From positions 1 to 64,000 of the forward strand of contig JAIOPP010000058.1 in assembly GCA_021413845.1 (NCBI GenBank): 64,000 nt of DNA. The letters run 5' to 3'. Position numbers and translations under genes: made by a program. Source of the stretch: Planctomycetia bacterium (GTDB lineage Bacteria; Planctomycetota; Planctomycetia; Pirellulales; PNKZ01). This document shows, piece after piece, positions 35,753 to 44,250 of the stretch (the first letter of the stretch is position 1; every line of letters begins with the position of its first letter). The notes below the pieces were generated by a model that was not told where the DNA came from, did no database searches, and was given only the letters and a program-made list of their open reading frames with translations.

Positions 35753-37081
35753 GTGACGACCACCCACTCCGCCGGCGAAGACCGCTACGACGTGATCGTC
35801 GTCGGCGCGGGTGCGGCGGGGTTGCTTGGTGCGGCTCGGGCCGCGGAGCGCGGGCGGCGCACGTTGCTCTTAGAAAAGAATCGCAAGCCGGGGGTGAAGA
35901 TCCTCATCTCCGGCGGCACGCGCTGCAACGTCACTCACGATTGCGATGCCCGCGGGATCCGCGATGCTTTCGGCTCGGCCGGTTCGTTTCTACATTCGCC
36001 GCTTGCCGCGCTGGGGCCGCGCGAAGTCGTCGAGTTGTTCCATGCCGAGGGGGTGCTAACGTATGTGGAGCCCGACACCGGCAAGGTGTTTCCGCGGAGC
36101 GATCGAGCCGTCGACGTGGCCGATGCGCTGGTGCGGCGTTTGCGGCGGAGCGGGGCGGAACTGGCGCTCGACGAGCCGGTCGAAGCGTTCGAGCCGGTTC
36201 CCTCCGCAGGCGACAACGCGGCGAAGCCCACGTCGTTTCGCGTCGTCACTTCGAAGCGGACTCTCGTTGCCGAAAAGCTGCTCATCACTACGGGCGGCAA
36301 GAGTTATGCCGGTTGCGGCACCACGGGCGACGGCTATCGCTGGCTCGCCGCGCTCGGCCACACGATCCGCCCTCCGCGTCCGGCGCTTGTGCCGTTGACC
36401 ACCGACGAAGCCTGGGTCCGCGATCTCTCCGGCATCGCGATTCCGGACACGATTCTGCGCGTCGTCGCTGCCGAAGGTGTACCGCTCGGGTCGGAGAAGA
36501 AGCGCGTGCGAGGCTTGCCGCCGGGGGTGCTCATCGAACGGCGCGGTGCAACGCTCTTCACGCATGTCGGGCTTTCCGGGCCGGCCGTGCTCGACGTGAG
36601 TCGCGCCGTGACCGGAGCGAAGCGGCCGAGCGAAGTCTTGCTACTCGCCGACTTCTTTCCCGACGTGAGCGATGCGGCGCTCGACGAGTTGCTGCGCGCG
36701 GCGGCTGCGCGTGACGGCAAGAAGCTCGCGCTCGCGCTGGTGCCCGACCTGCTGCCGCGGCGCTTGGTTGAGGCGTTATTCACACAGGCCGGCATCCCGC
36801 ACGAGCGCCGTGCCGCGGAGCTAGGGAAGAGCGAGCGCGCCAAGCTGATCGAGGCCTTGAAGCGCGCGAAGATCCGCACCAGCGGCAGCCGCGGCTTCGA
36901 CAAAGCCGAGGTCACGGCCGGCGGTGTCGAACTCGACGAAGTGGATTCCCGCACGATGCAAAGCAAACTCGTGCCGGGCCTGTTCCTCGCCGGCGAGATC
37001 CTCGACTTCGACGGCTTCATCGGCGGCTACAACTTTCAAGCCGCGTTCAGCACCGGTTGGCTGGCAGCCTCGTCGATGTGA
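35753..37081 (+). CDS. HI0933/YhiN-family FAD-dependent oxidoreductase
   Basis: A 442-residue flavoprotein. The N-terminal dinucleotide-binding motif is VIVVGAGAAGLLGAARAAE, followed by the family signature KILISGGTRCNVTH, and the C terminus ends with GLFLAGEILDFDGFIGGYNF, which closes the FAD site. I chose the GTG at 35753; an earlier GTG at 35711 lies two bases after a possible -10 hexamer (CACAAT), making it less likely. Substrate of this widespread family is uncertain; relatives include BaiN-type reductases. Confidence 0.9.
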   Translation: MTTTHSAGEDRYDVIVVGAGAAGLLGAARAAERGRRTLLLEKNRKPGVKILISGGTRCNVTHDCDARGIRDAFGSAGSFLHSPLAALGPREVVELFHAEGVLTYVEPDTGKVFPRSDRAVDVADALVRRLRRSGAELALDEPVEAFEPVPSAGDNAAKPTSFRVVTSKRTLVAEKLLITTGGKSYAGCGTTGDGYRWLAALGHTIRPPRPALVPLTTDEAWVRDLSGIAIPDTILRVVAAEGVPLGSEKKRVRGLPPGVLIERRGATLFTHVGLSGPAVLDVSRAVTGAKRPSEVLLLADFFPDVSDAALDELLRAAAARDGKKLALALVPDLLPRRLVEALFTQAGIPHERRAAELGKSERAKLIEALKRAKIRTSGSRGFDKAEVTAGGVELDEVDSRTMQSKLVPGLFLAGEILDFDGFIGGYNFQAAFSTGWLAASSM

Positions 37082-37114
37082 CGGTGCGAACAGAGACGGT
37101 GGCCGGAAGACTTG

Positions 37115-37144
37115 TTGCGGGTCCGCGACCGGCGACGATACAAT
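37115..37144 (+). promoter_or_regulatory. Promoter upstream of cytochrome module 3
   Basis: TTGCGG (37115-37120) and TACAAT (37139-37144) with an 18-base spacer, about 87 bases before the chosen start. The TACAAT -10 form recurs upstream of other genes here. Confidence 0.45.
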
Positions 37145-37230
37145 AGGAGCCTCCCGCCGCTCGCCCACCACGATCCTTCTTGCCCCGCCTTCCGCATCGC
37201 TTAGCAAGCTCCTTCCCCAGGCCGGCCGCT

Positions 37231-39504
37231 ATGCTCGCAACACGCCGCCGCTTCGGAGATCGCCGCTCGCTGCGTCTCGCCATCGGTCTCTGCCTCGCCG
37301 CGTACGGATTTGCAAACGCTTCCTGCACCGCGGCCGCCGCCGAAGTAAGCTTCACGCGCGACGTCATGCAGGTGTTGTCGAAGGCCGGATGTAACCTCGG
37401 CACGTGCCACGGCAACGCGAACGGCAAGGCCGGCTTCAAGCTTTCGCTGCGTGGGCAAGACCCTCAGCTTGACCATACGGCACTCGTGCGCGACCAGCTC
37501 GGCCGGCGCATCGACAAGCTGGAGCCGGAGCAAAGCCTGCTGCTGCTCAAAGCAACGATGCAACAAGCCCACGAAGGAGGCCGACGCTTCACGCGCGACT
37601 CACACGCTTATGCCGTGTTGAAGTCGTGGATCGCGGCGGGCGCGCCGAGCGATGTCGGCCGAATACCTGCCTTAGATCGGCTGCTCGTCACGCCGGTCGA
37701 GCAGTTCGTCGTCGAGCCGGCGGAAGAAGTGCGCATCCGGGCGGAAGCGGTCTTCGCCGATGGCTCGCGGCTCGACGTTTCCGACAAGGCCGTCTATGAA
37801 ACCTCGAACAAGCGCGCCGAGGTCGCGGCCGACGGCACGGTTCGCCGCAGCGCGTTCGGCGAGACGACGGTGCTGGTCCGTTATCTCGATCGGCAAAGTC
37901 CCGTCCGGTTGGCGTTCGTGCCGCATCGGCCCGACTTTCACTGGCCCGATGCCCACGAGCCGAACTATCCTGCCGAGCGAAACTATATCGACACGGCGGT
38001 CTTCGCGAAGCTCCGCGCGCTGCGCATGCTGCCCGCTCCCCTATGCGACGACGTCGTGTTTCTTCGGCGCGTCTATCTCGACTTGCTCGGGCTGCTGCCG
38101 ACGAAGGATGAAGCGCAAAGGTTCTTAGCTGAAGTCGAACCCGACAAGCGCACGAAGCTGATCGACGAGCTACTCGCACGGCCGGAGTTCGCCGATCATT
38201 GGGCTTTGAAGTTCGCCGACCTACTGCGGCTCGAAGAAGAGGCGCTCGATCGGAAGGGAGTGCAAGGCTTTCATGCTTGGCTTCGGCGCCGGATCGATCA
38301 AGACTTGCCGCTCAACGAGATGGCTTCCGAGTTGATTGCTTCACGCGGCAGCACGTATCTCAGTCCCGCTGCGAATTACTATCGGGCCCAGCGCGATCCG
38401 GTCGTCCGTGCCGAAACCGCGGCGCAGGTGTTTCTCGGCGTCCGGCTGCAATGTGCGAAGTGCCACAACCATCCGTTCGATCGTTGGACGCAGACCGACT
38501 ACTACCGCTGGGTCAACGTCTTCTCGCAAGTGAAGTACAAGATCCTCGAAGATCGGCTCAACGATAAAAACGCCACGCACGAATTCGACGGCGAGCAGCT
38601 CGTGTGGCTGGCTCCGTCGGCCGACTACGACGATCCGCGCACCGGTGCGCCTCGCGCGCCGCGCATGCTCGGGGCGGTGCAAGACTTGCCGACCGGCGAA
38701 GATCGGCTGCGGAATCTTTCCGCTTGGCTCGCGGCCGACGATAACCCGTTCTTCGCGCAGGCGCAGGCGAACCGCATTTGGTTTCATCTCATGGGGCGCG
38801 GGATCGTCGATCCGATCGACGATTTTAGGGCGACGAATCCGCCGTCGCATCCGGAACTGCTGGCCCGTCTCGCTGCCGACTTCGTCGAGCATCGTTTCCG
38901 CTTGAAGCATCTGATCCGCACGATCATGAACTCGCGCACGTATCAACTCTCCGGCGCTACCGACGAGACGAACCGCGACGACGAGAGCAACTATGCGCAC
39001 GTCGCGCCGCGCCCTTTAGCTGCCGAGCCGTTATTGGATGCGTTGTCGCAAGTGACCGGTACGAAGCTCAAGTTCGCCGGCTATCCGCTCGGGATGCGGG
39101 CCGGGCAGCTTCCCGGCGTCCGGACGTTTCGCGAACGCTCGAAGGCCGGCACCGGCGGCGATACGTTTCTCACGAAGTTCGGAAAGCCGCTCCGGTTGCT
39201 GAGTTGCGAATGCGAGCGTTCGAGCGACGTCGCGCTAGGCCACGCCTTTCAACTCATCAGCGGGCCGACGATCAACGAGCTGCTCACCACGCCGGAGAAC
39301 CGGATCGACGCGTTGTTGAAGTCGGGCCGAGGCGTCGACGCGATGATCGAAGAGCTCGCCTGGGCCTCGCTGAGCCGCGCACCGACGGCCGAAGAACGAA
39401 CGTCGCTCGCGGCGTATGTGGCGAAAGCGAGCGACAAGCGGAGCGCGTTGGAAGACGTCGTTTGGGGTTTCGTCAACGCGAAAGAATTTCTGCTGCGCCG
39501 GTAA
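37231..39504 (+). CDS. Secreted planctomycete cytochrome protein with BIG2 domain (DUF1549/DUF1553)
   Basis: A 757-residue exported protein. The ATG at 37231 starts a signal peptide (RSLRLAIGLCLAAYGFANAS). The first haem-like motif is CNLGTCH at residues 54-60, spaced CX4CH rather than CX2CH, as is usual in this subfamily. Residues about 150-230 resemble a bacterial Ig-like (BIG2) domain (VRIRAEAVFADGSRLDVSDK). DUF1549 follows with CAKCH near residue 408, and DUF1553 forms the C-terminal third. A DUF1501 gene starts 16 bases downstream, the standard partner. Enzymatic role unknown. Confidence 0.9.
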   Translation: MLATRRRFGDRRSLRLAIGLCLAAYGFANASCTAAAAEVSFTRDVMQVLSKAGCNLGTCHGNANGKAGFKLSLRGQDPQLDHTALVRDQLGRRIDKLEPEQSLLLLKATMQQAHEGGRRFTRDSHAYAVLKSWIAAGAPSDVGRIPALDRLLVTPVEQFVVEPAEEVRIRAEAVFADGSRLDVSDKAVYETSNKRAEVAADGTVRRSAFGETTVLVRYLDRQSPVRLAFVPHRPDFHWPDAHEPNYPAERNYIDTAVFAKLRALRMLPAPLCDDVVFLRRVYLDLLGLLPTKDEAQRFLAEVEPDKRTKLIDELLARPEFADHWALKFADLLRLEEEALDRKGVQGFHAWLRRRIDQDLPLNEMASELIASRGSTYLSPAANYYRAQRDPVVRAETAAQVFLGVRLQCAKCHNHPFDRWTQTDYYRWVNVFSQVKYKILEDRLNDKNATHEFDGEQLVWLAPSADYDDPRTGAPRAPRMLGAVQDLPTGEDRLRNLSAWLAADDNPFFAQAQANRIWFHLMGRGIVDPIDDFRATNPPSHPELLARLAADFVEHRFRLKHLIRTIMNSRTYQLSGATDETNRDDESNYAHVAPRPLAAEPLLDALSQVTGTKLKFAGYPLGMRAGQLPGVRTFRERSKAGTGGDTFLTKFGKPLRLLSCECERSSDVALGHAFQLISGPTINELLTTPENRIDALLKSGRGVDAMIEELAWASLSRAPTAEERTSLAAYVAKASDKRSALEDVVWGFVNAKEFLLRR

Positions 39505-39520
39505 CGGAAAGGAGCCGTCG

Positions 39521-40930
39521 ATGTCTTTATTCGAGTCTTACGAACGGCAAGCAGTCGCCGCGGCGCTCGAGCGGCGCGATGCGCTGAAGATCGGCGGGCT
39601 CGGGATGTTGGGCTTGTCGATGCCGCGCGTCTTGCAGGCCGAAGAACAAGCGAAGCTCGTCGCGCCGAAGCTGAAAGCCAAAGCGAAGAGCGTCGTGTTT
39701 CTGTTTCAGTTCGGCGGGCCGAGCCATCTCGATACGTTCGACATGAAGCCCGACGCCCCCGACGGCATCCGCAGCCTCTACGGCAGCGTGCCGACTTCCG
39801 TGCCCGGGCTCCGGATCTGCGAGCATCTGCCGCGCATGGCTCCGATGATGGACAAGGTGACGCTCGTGCGCGGCGTCCATCATACGATGAAGAACCACAA
39901 CTCGGCGGCCTACTACGCGCTCACCGGCCACGCCCCGCCGGTCGACGACATTCGGCTTCGCGATTCGATCGAGTTGTTTCCGGGCTACGGTTCGGTCGTG
40001 TCGCGCTTGGCTCCCGGCGACGGCGACGTGCCGACCTTCACGGCCCATCCGTATGTCTGCCGCGATGGTTCCGTCACGCCCGGCCAACACGCGAGCTTTC
40101 TCGGCCGCAAGTTCGATCCGTTGCTGATCGCGTCCGATCCGAATGCCGGCGCGTTTCATTTGCCGGAGTTGAGCTTGCCGCAAAACTTGTCGTTCGACCG
40201 GCTCGCGCAACGGCGCGGCTTGCAGCAGCTCATCGATCGGCAAACGCGCAGCTTGGAGAACTCCCCCAAGGCCCGCGGGATCGATCAATACTACGACACG
40301 GCACTCGGCATGCTCACGTCGTCGAAGATCTCGGCGGCGTTCGACTTGGGGCGCGAGCCCGAAGCGGTGCGCGAACGCTACGGCCGAACGACCTATGGGC
40401 AGAGTTGCTTGCTGGCGCGGCGGTTGGTCGAGTCGGGGGTGAAGTTCGTGAATGTCTACTTCTCCGACAGCATCGGCGGGCGCAGCACCGAGAAGGGGGG
40501 CTGGGACACGCACGGCTTCGACAACACCCGCGCGTTTCCGATCATGCAGAAGTATCATCTGCCGCTGACGAACCAAGTGCTCCCGACGTTCCTCGCCGAC
40601 CTCGACGAGCGCGGCTTGCTTGAGGAAACGCTCGTCGTTTGGATGGGTGAGTTCGGCCGGACGCCGCGGATCAACGCCAATGTTTCGCGCGATCATTGGC
40701 CCGGCTGCTACACGGTGTTACTCGCCGGCGGCGGCGTGAAGCGAGGCTACCTCCACGGCGCGAGCGACAAGCACGGCACGATCCCGAACCGCGAACCGGT
40801 AAAACCCGACGACCTAGCCGCGACGATGTTCCATCTGCTGGGGATCGACTCAGGAACGGAAGTGTTCGACCCGAACAATCGGCCGTTGCCGATCGCGGCG
40901 GGTTCGCCGATTCATGGGGTGATTGCGTAG
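39521..40930 (+). CDS. DUF1501 domain protein, partner of the BIG2 cytochrome
   Basis: A 469-residue DUF1501 protein. The ATG is preceded by AAGGAG at good spacing. The N terminus has ERRDALKIGGLGMLGLSMPR, a twin-arginine-like leader though not the canonical S-R-R-x-F-L-K. Core motifs are present: VVFLFQFGGPSHLDTFDMKP, ARRLVESGVKFVNVYFSDS, VVWMGEFGRTPRINANVSRD and HWPGCYTVLLAGGG. It is co-oriented with the cytochrome gene 16 bases upstream. Confidence 0.9.
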   Translation: MSLFESYERQAVAAALERRDALKIGGLGMLGLSMPRVLQAEEQAKLVAPKLKAKAKSVVFLFQFGGPSHLDTFDMKPDAPDGIRSLYGSVPTSVPGLRICEHLPRMAPMMDKVTLVRGVHHTMKNHNSAAYYALTGHAPPVDDIRLRDSIELFPGYGSVVSRLAPGDGDVPTFTAHPYVCRDGSVTPGQHASFLGRKFDPLLIASDPNAGAFHLPELSLPQNLSFDRLAQRRGLQQLIDRQTRSLENSPKARGIDQYYDTALGMLTSSKISAAFDLGREPEAVRERYGRTTYGQSCLLARRLVESGVKFVNVYFSDSIGGRSTEKGGWDTHGFDNTRAFPIMQKYHLPLTNQVLPTFLADLDERGLLEETLVVWMGEFGRTPRINANVSRDHWPGCYTVLLAGGGVKRGYLHGASDKHGTIPNREPVKPDDLAATMFHLLGIDSGTEVFDPNNRPLPIAAGSPIHGVIA

Positions 40931-40962
40931 GGCTTTTGATTGGCGCGAGATCGAAGACCGAT

Positions 40963-41214
40963 ATGTTTAAGTTCTCTCTACGACGAATACTGATTTCTAT
41001 CGGCTTGTTTTCGGTTGTGTTGGGTTATGCCAGTGGGTGCTTAAGAAACGTTCATGGCGGCTACGCCATCGATTTCACGCCGTTCATCCGCTCGTTCGCG
41101 ATCGTCATTGCCGGAATCGGAGCGAGCGTTGGAATGTTGTTCAATAGTTGGGGCATCCGCGTCCTTTCCGCAACCCTGCTGCTGTTGATGATTGTCTTCG
41201 ATTTGTGTTCGTGA
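40963..41214 (+). CDS. Small membrane protein of unknown function
   Basis: An 83-residue frame with three likely membrane segments (ILISIGLFSVVLGYASGC; SFAIVIAGIGASVGMLF; LSATLLLLMIVFDL). The start MFKFSLRRILISIGLFSVVL matches a common planctomycete small-protein beginning (basic residues then a hydrophobic helix). It lies 33 bases after the DUF1501 gene. Codon use is less GC-rich than neighbours, so it may be young or under weak constraint. Confidence 0.6.
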   Translation: MFKFSLRRILISIGLFSVVLGYASGCLRNVHGGYAIDFTPFIRSFAIVIAGIGASVGMLFNSWGIRVLSATLLLLMIVFDLCS

Positions 41215-41336
41215 TCGTTGGGAATTTGACTTCTCGTTTCCCCGCCGGCAAGATGGGGTGTGCGATTCTCGCTCGGTGCTTGATGGTGCCGAGGCGAGTT
41301 GATCGCCTCCTTTCTTAGTAGGCACGCGGTCGGTTT

Positions 41337-43118
41337 ATGAGCGTCATTATCGGCATCGATTTGGGAACGACCAACTCCGTCGTCGCGGCGATGACCGATC
41401 AGGGGCCGAAGCTGATTCCCAACGCGCTCGGCGAGACGTTGACGCCGTCGGTCGTCGGGATCGATGAACACGATAAGCTGCTCGTCGGACTTGCGGCCCG
41501 CGAACTGCAAGTGGTGGCGCCGGAGCGGTGCGCTTCCATCTTCAAGCGGCACATGGGAACCGATCGGTCGGTAAAGATTTGCGGCCGGAAGTTCTCGCCC
41601 GAGGAGCTTTCGAGCTTGGTGCTGCAATCGCTTAAGGAAGACGCCGCGGCGTTTTTGCAGTTGCCGATCGAGCGGGCCGTCATCACGGTGCCGGCCTATT
41701 TCAACGAGCATCAACGCAAAGCGACGATCAACGCCGGACGAATCGCGGGCCTGAAGGTCGAGCGGATCTTCAACGAGCCGACCGCGGCGGCCGTCGCCTA
41801 TGGCTTTCACGAAATGAAGGACGACAAGACGATCGTCGTCTTGGATCTCGGCGGCGGCACGTTCGATGTTTCCGTGGTGGAGCTCTTCGAAGGGGTGCTC
41901 GAAGTCCGCGCGTCGTCCGGCGAAAACTTTCTCGGCGGCGAAGACTTCACGCGAGTCATGGCGGCGAAGATCTTACAACAGCAAGGGCTCGTCTTCGAAC
42001 GCTGCGAGCATGAATCGTCGAAGCTGGTTTCGCGGTTGTTGCAACAATGCGAACGAGCCAAATGCCGGCTTTCGCGCGAGGAAACGGCGTCGGTACGGCT
42101 GCCGAACCGAGAAGGAGAGTTCCCCGCCGCCGCCGCTGCCGAGACGAAGAGTGCTGATGCGACGAATGCCGAAGTCACGATCACCCGCGAAGAGCTCTTG
42201 CGCTGGACGGAGCATCTGATCGCCCGAGTCGAAATGCCGATTCGCCGCGCGCTGGGAGATGCGAAGCTCGCGCCGGAGAAGATCGACGAAGTGGTGCTCG
42301 TCGGCGGGGCGACGCGTATGCCGCGCTTCATTCAACGGGTCGGCGAGATTTTCGGCAAGCCGCCGCATTGTCGCTTGAATCCCGATGAAGTCGTCGCGAT
42401 CGGCGCGGCCGTGCAGTCGGGCCTGATGAGCCACGACGCCGGCGTCGACGACTTGGTCGTGACGGACGTCTCGCCGTTTTCGCTCGGCACCGAAATTGCG
42501 CGCGAGTTCGGCGTCGAAGTGCGCGACGGCTACTTCATGCCCGTCATTCATCGCAACACGACGATTCCGGTCAGCCGCGTCCGCCGCGTAAGCACGCTGC
42601 ATCCGAACCAAACGCACGTCACGGTGAAGATCTATCAAGGCGAGGCGCGGCGGTGCGAAGACAACCTGCTGCTCGGCGAGTTCGAGGTGCGCAACATCCC
42701 GCCCGGGCCGGCCGGGCAAGAGATCGACTTGCGCTTCACTTACGATCTCAACGGCGTGATCGAAGTCGAGGCGACGATCGTGAAGAGCGGGAAGAAGTAT
42801 TCGCACGTCGTCACGCGGCACGCGCAGGGGATGAGCCCCGAGCAGATCGCGAAGGCGGTCGCGGCGATGAAGACGATCAAGGTGCATCCGCGCGAAGATT
42901 CCGTGAACCGCTTCCTCTTGCAACGGGCCGAACGGCTTTACCAAGAGCTGCCCGCACCCGATCGGGATCGGATGGATCGCGTGTTGCACCAATTCGAGTC
43001 GGCGCTCGAGCTGGGAGATCCGCGACAGATCGAGGAACAGCGGGCGGAAGTGCGTTCGTTTCTCGCGCTCTTCGATCGGGGCGACGACTACGAAGGAGCG
43101 CCGGATGCGGAACCCTGA
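41337..43118 (+). CDS. hscC: HscC-like Hsp70 chaperone
   Basis: A 593-residue Hsp70. Nucleotide-binding signatures are complete: IIGIDLGTTNSVVAAM, VVLDLGGGTFDVSVVELFEG, and VLVGGATRMPRFIQRVGEIF. The ELSSLVLQSLKEDAAAFLQL stretch and overall length match HscC (Hsp62) better than DnaK, which has a longer C-terminal lid and disordered tail. The substrate-binding beta domain contains TDVSPFSLGTEIAREFGVEV. It overlaps the next gene by 14 bases, and a J-like protein follows, so the three genes probably form one chaperone operon. Confidence 0.9.
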   Translation: MSVIIGIDLGTTNSVVAAMTDQGPKLIPNALGETLTPSVVGIDEHDKLLVGLAARELQVVAPERCASIFKRHMGTDRSVKICGRKFSPEELSSLVLQSLKEDAAAFLQLPIERAVITVPAYFNEHQRKATINAGRIAGLKVERIFNEPTAAAVAYGFHEMKDDKTIVVLDLGGGTFDVSVVELFEGVLEVRASSGENFLGGEDFTRVMAAKILQQQGLVFERCEHESSKLVSRLLQQCERAKCRLSREETASVRLPNREGEFPAAAAAETKSADATNAEVTITREELLRWTEHLIARVEMPIRRALGDAKLAPEKIDEVVLVGGATRMPRFIQRVGEIFGKPPHCRLNPDEVVAIGAAVQSGLMSHDAGVDDLVVTDVSPFSLGTEIAREFGVEVRDGYFMPVIHRNTTIPVSRVRRVSTLHPNQTHVTVKIYQGEARRCEDNLLLGEFEVRNIPPGPAGQEIDLRFTYDLNGVIEVEATIVKSGKKYSHVVTRHAQGMSPEQIAKAVAAMKTIKVHPREDSVNRFLLQRAERLYQELPAPDRDRMDRVLHQFESALELGDPRQIEEQRAEVRSFLALFDRGDDYEGAPDAEP

Positions 43119-44250
43119 CGCGGCGGCGCCGGCCACGCTCGAGATTGCACGCGCCGATTTGATTCCCTGGGCGCGCGAGGAACTGCAAGTCGGTCCCGAG
43201 GCGGGGGTCGACGAGTTTCGCCGCACGCTACTCGAACGGCTCGAAAAGGAAAGCTGGTTCCCGTCAACCGAAGCGCAGTACGCGTTGGAAACGCTCGCAT
43301 TGCGTTCGGCGGAGGAACGCCGCGCGCTGGTCGGTGTCGGCGGAGGCTCGTTCTTTTGGGCCGCGGAGAAGAAGCTGCGCGAAGAGGTCGAACGATTCGC
43401 GGAAGGGTTCTTTCAACAGAGTCCACCGCAACGGACCATCGCTTGGCAGCGGCTCGCCGAACGCTGCCGCACGTTTCCGACCCTCGCGCATCGACTGCGC
43501 GCGCTGCAACCGGGGCTTGAGGTCGTCGTTCCGCGCACGGGCCACGATCGCGCGGTGCTCGACTTGGCGGAACACCTCACGCAGCTCTTCACGTTGCGCC
43601 CGGAAGAACGATCGAAACGTCGCCGCACGCCCGACGAGCGCCTCACGGCGACCTTGCCGCAATGGCGCGACGCGGCCGGGCGCTTGCAGCGGCAGTTGCC
43701 GCTCGTGGCGGCCCTCGAACCCGGCTTGGTGAATGCGCTGCTCACGGCGAAGAAACGTTCCGTGTCGCGCCTCGGAGAACTCGTCCCGGCGTTCGACACC
43801 GACGGTTCGGCGAGGGCTCACGACTACGGCGGACCGAAGAAGTCGCGCAAGATCTTCAATCTGGCGCCGGGCCAAGGGGTCGCGATTCTTCGTAACGGCT
43901 GGGTCATCGTCGTGGCGATGTTTGCGATTCGCGTGTACTTGAATTTCTTGTCGTCTTCCAAATCGCCGCCGGCTCTTTCGACGCCCCGCGCGCAGCAGTC
44001 GCCGGGAGCTTACGGACGGGTCGAGCGCGACCTCAACGCCATCGATCGCGAGCCGGGGAATCGAAAGGTTGCCGAAGCGCTGGAGAGATTGAAGGCGCAA
44101 CAGCAGGCGCCTCGACCGGCGCCGTTCGTGCCTCGCTCGCCCCCGATGCCGAACCCGGTGCCGAACCCGAATCGGAGCGCGAACCCCTCTTTCAATCGAC
44201 CCTCGTCGAGGCCGAACCCTGGCCCTGCGATTCCGGCGCGTCCTCGTTGA
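43105..44250 (+). CDS. Membrane-anchored protein of unknown function between HscC and a J-like protein
   Basis: A 381-residue protein starting within the end of hscC. Residues 1-260 are helical and charged, without a motif I recognise. A single transmembrane segment lies near residues 267-284 (GWVIVVAMFAIRVYLNFL), and the last 60 residues are Pro/Asn/Arg-rich and probably unstructured (PMPNPVPNPNRSANPSFNRP). The stop overlaps the next start (TGATG). Its place between an Hsp70 and a J-like partner suggests an adaptor that holds the chaperone at the membrane; that is inference. Confidence 0.75.
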   Translation: MRNPDAAAPATLEIARADLIPWAREELQVGPEAGVDEFRRTLLERLEKESWFPSTEAQYALETLALRSAEERRALVGVGGGSFFWAAEKKLREEVERFAEGFFQQSPPQRTIAWQRLAERCRTFPTLAHRLRALQPGLEVVVPRTGHDRAVLDLAEHLTQLFTLRPEERSKRRRTPDERLTATLPQWRDAAGRLQRQLPLVAALEPGLVNALLTAKKRSVSRLGELVPAFDTDGSARAHDYGGPKKSRKIFNLAPGQGVAILRNGWVIVVAMFAIRVYLNFLSSSKSPPALSTPRAQQSPGAYGRVERDLNAIDREPGNRKVAEALERLKAQQQAPRPAPFVPRSPPMPNPVPNPNRSANPSFNRPSSRPNPGPAIPARPR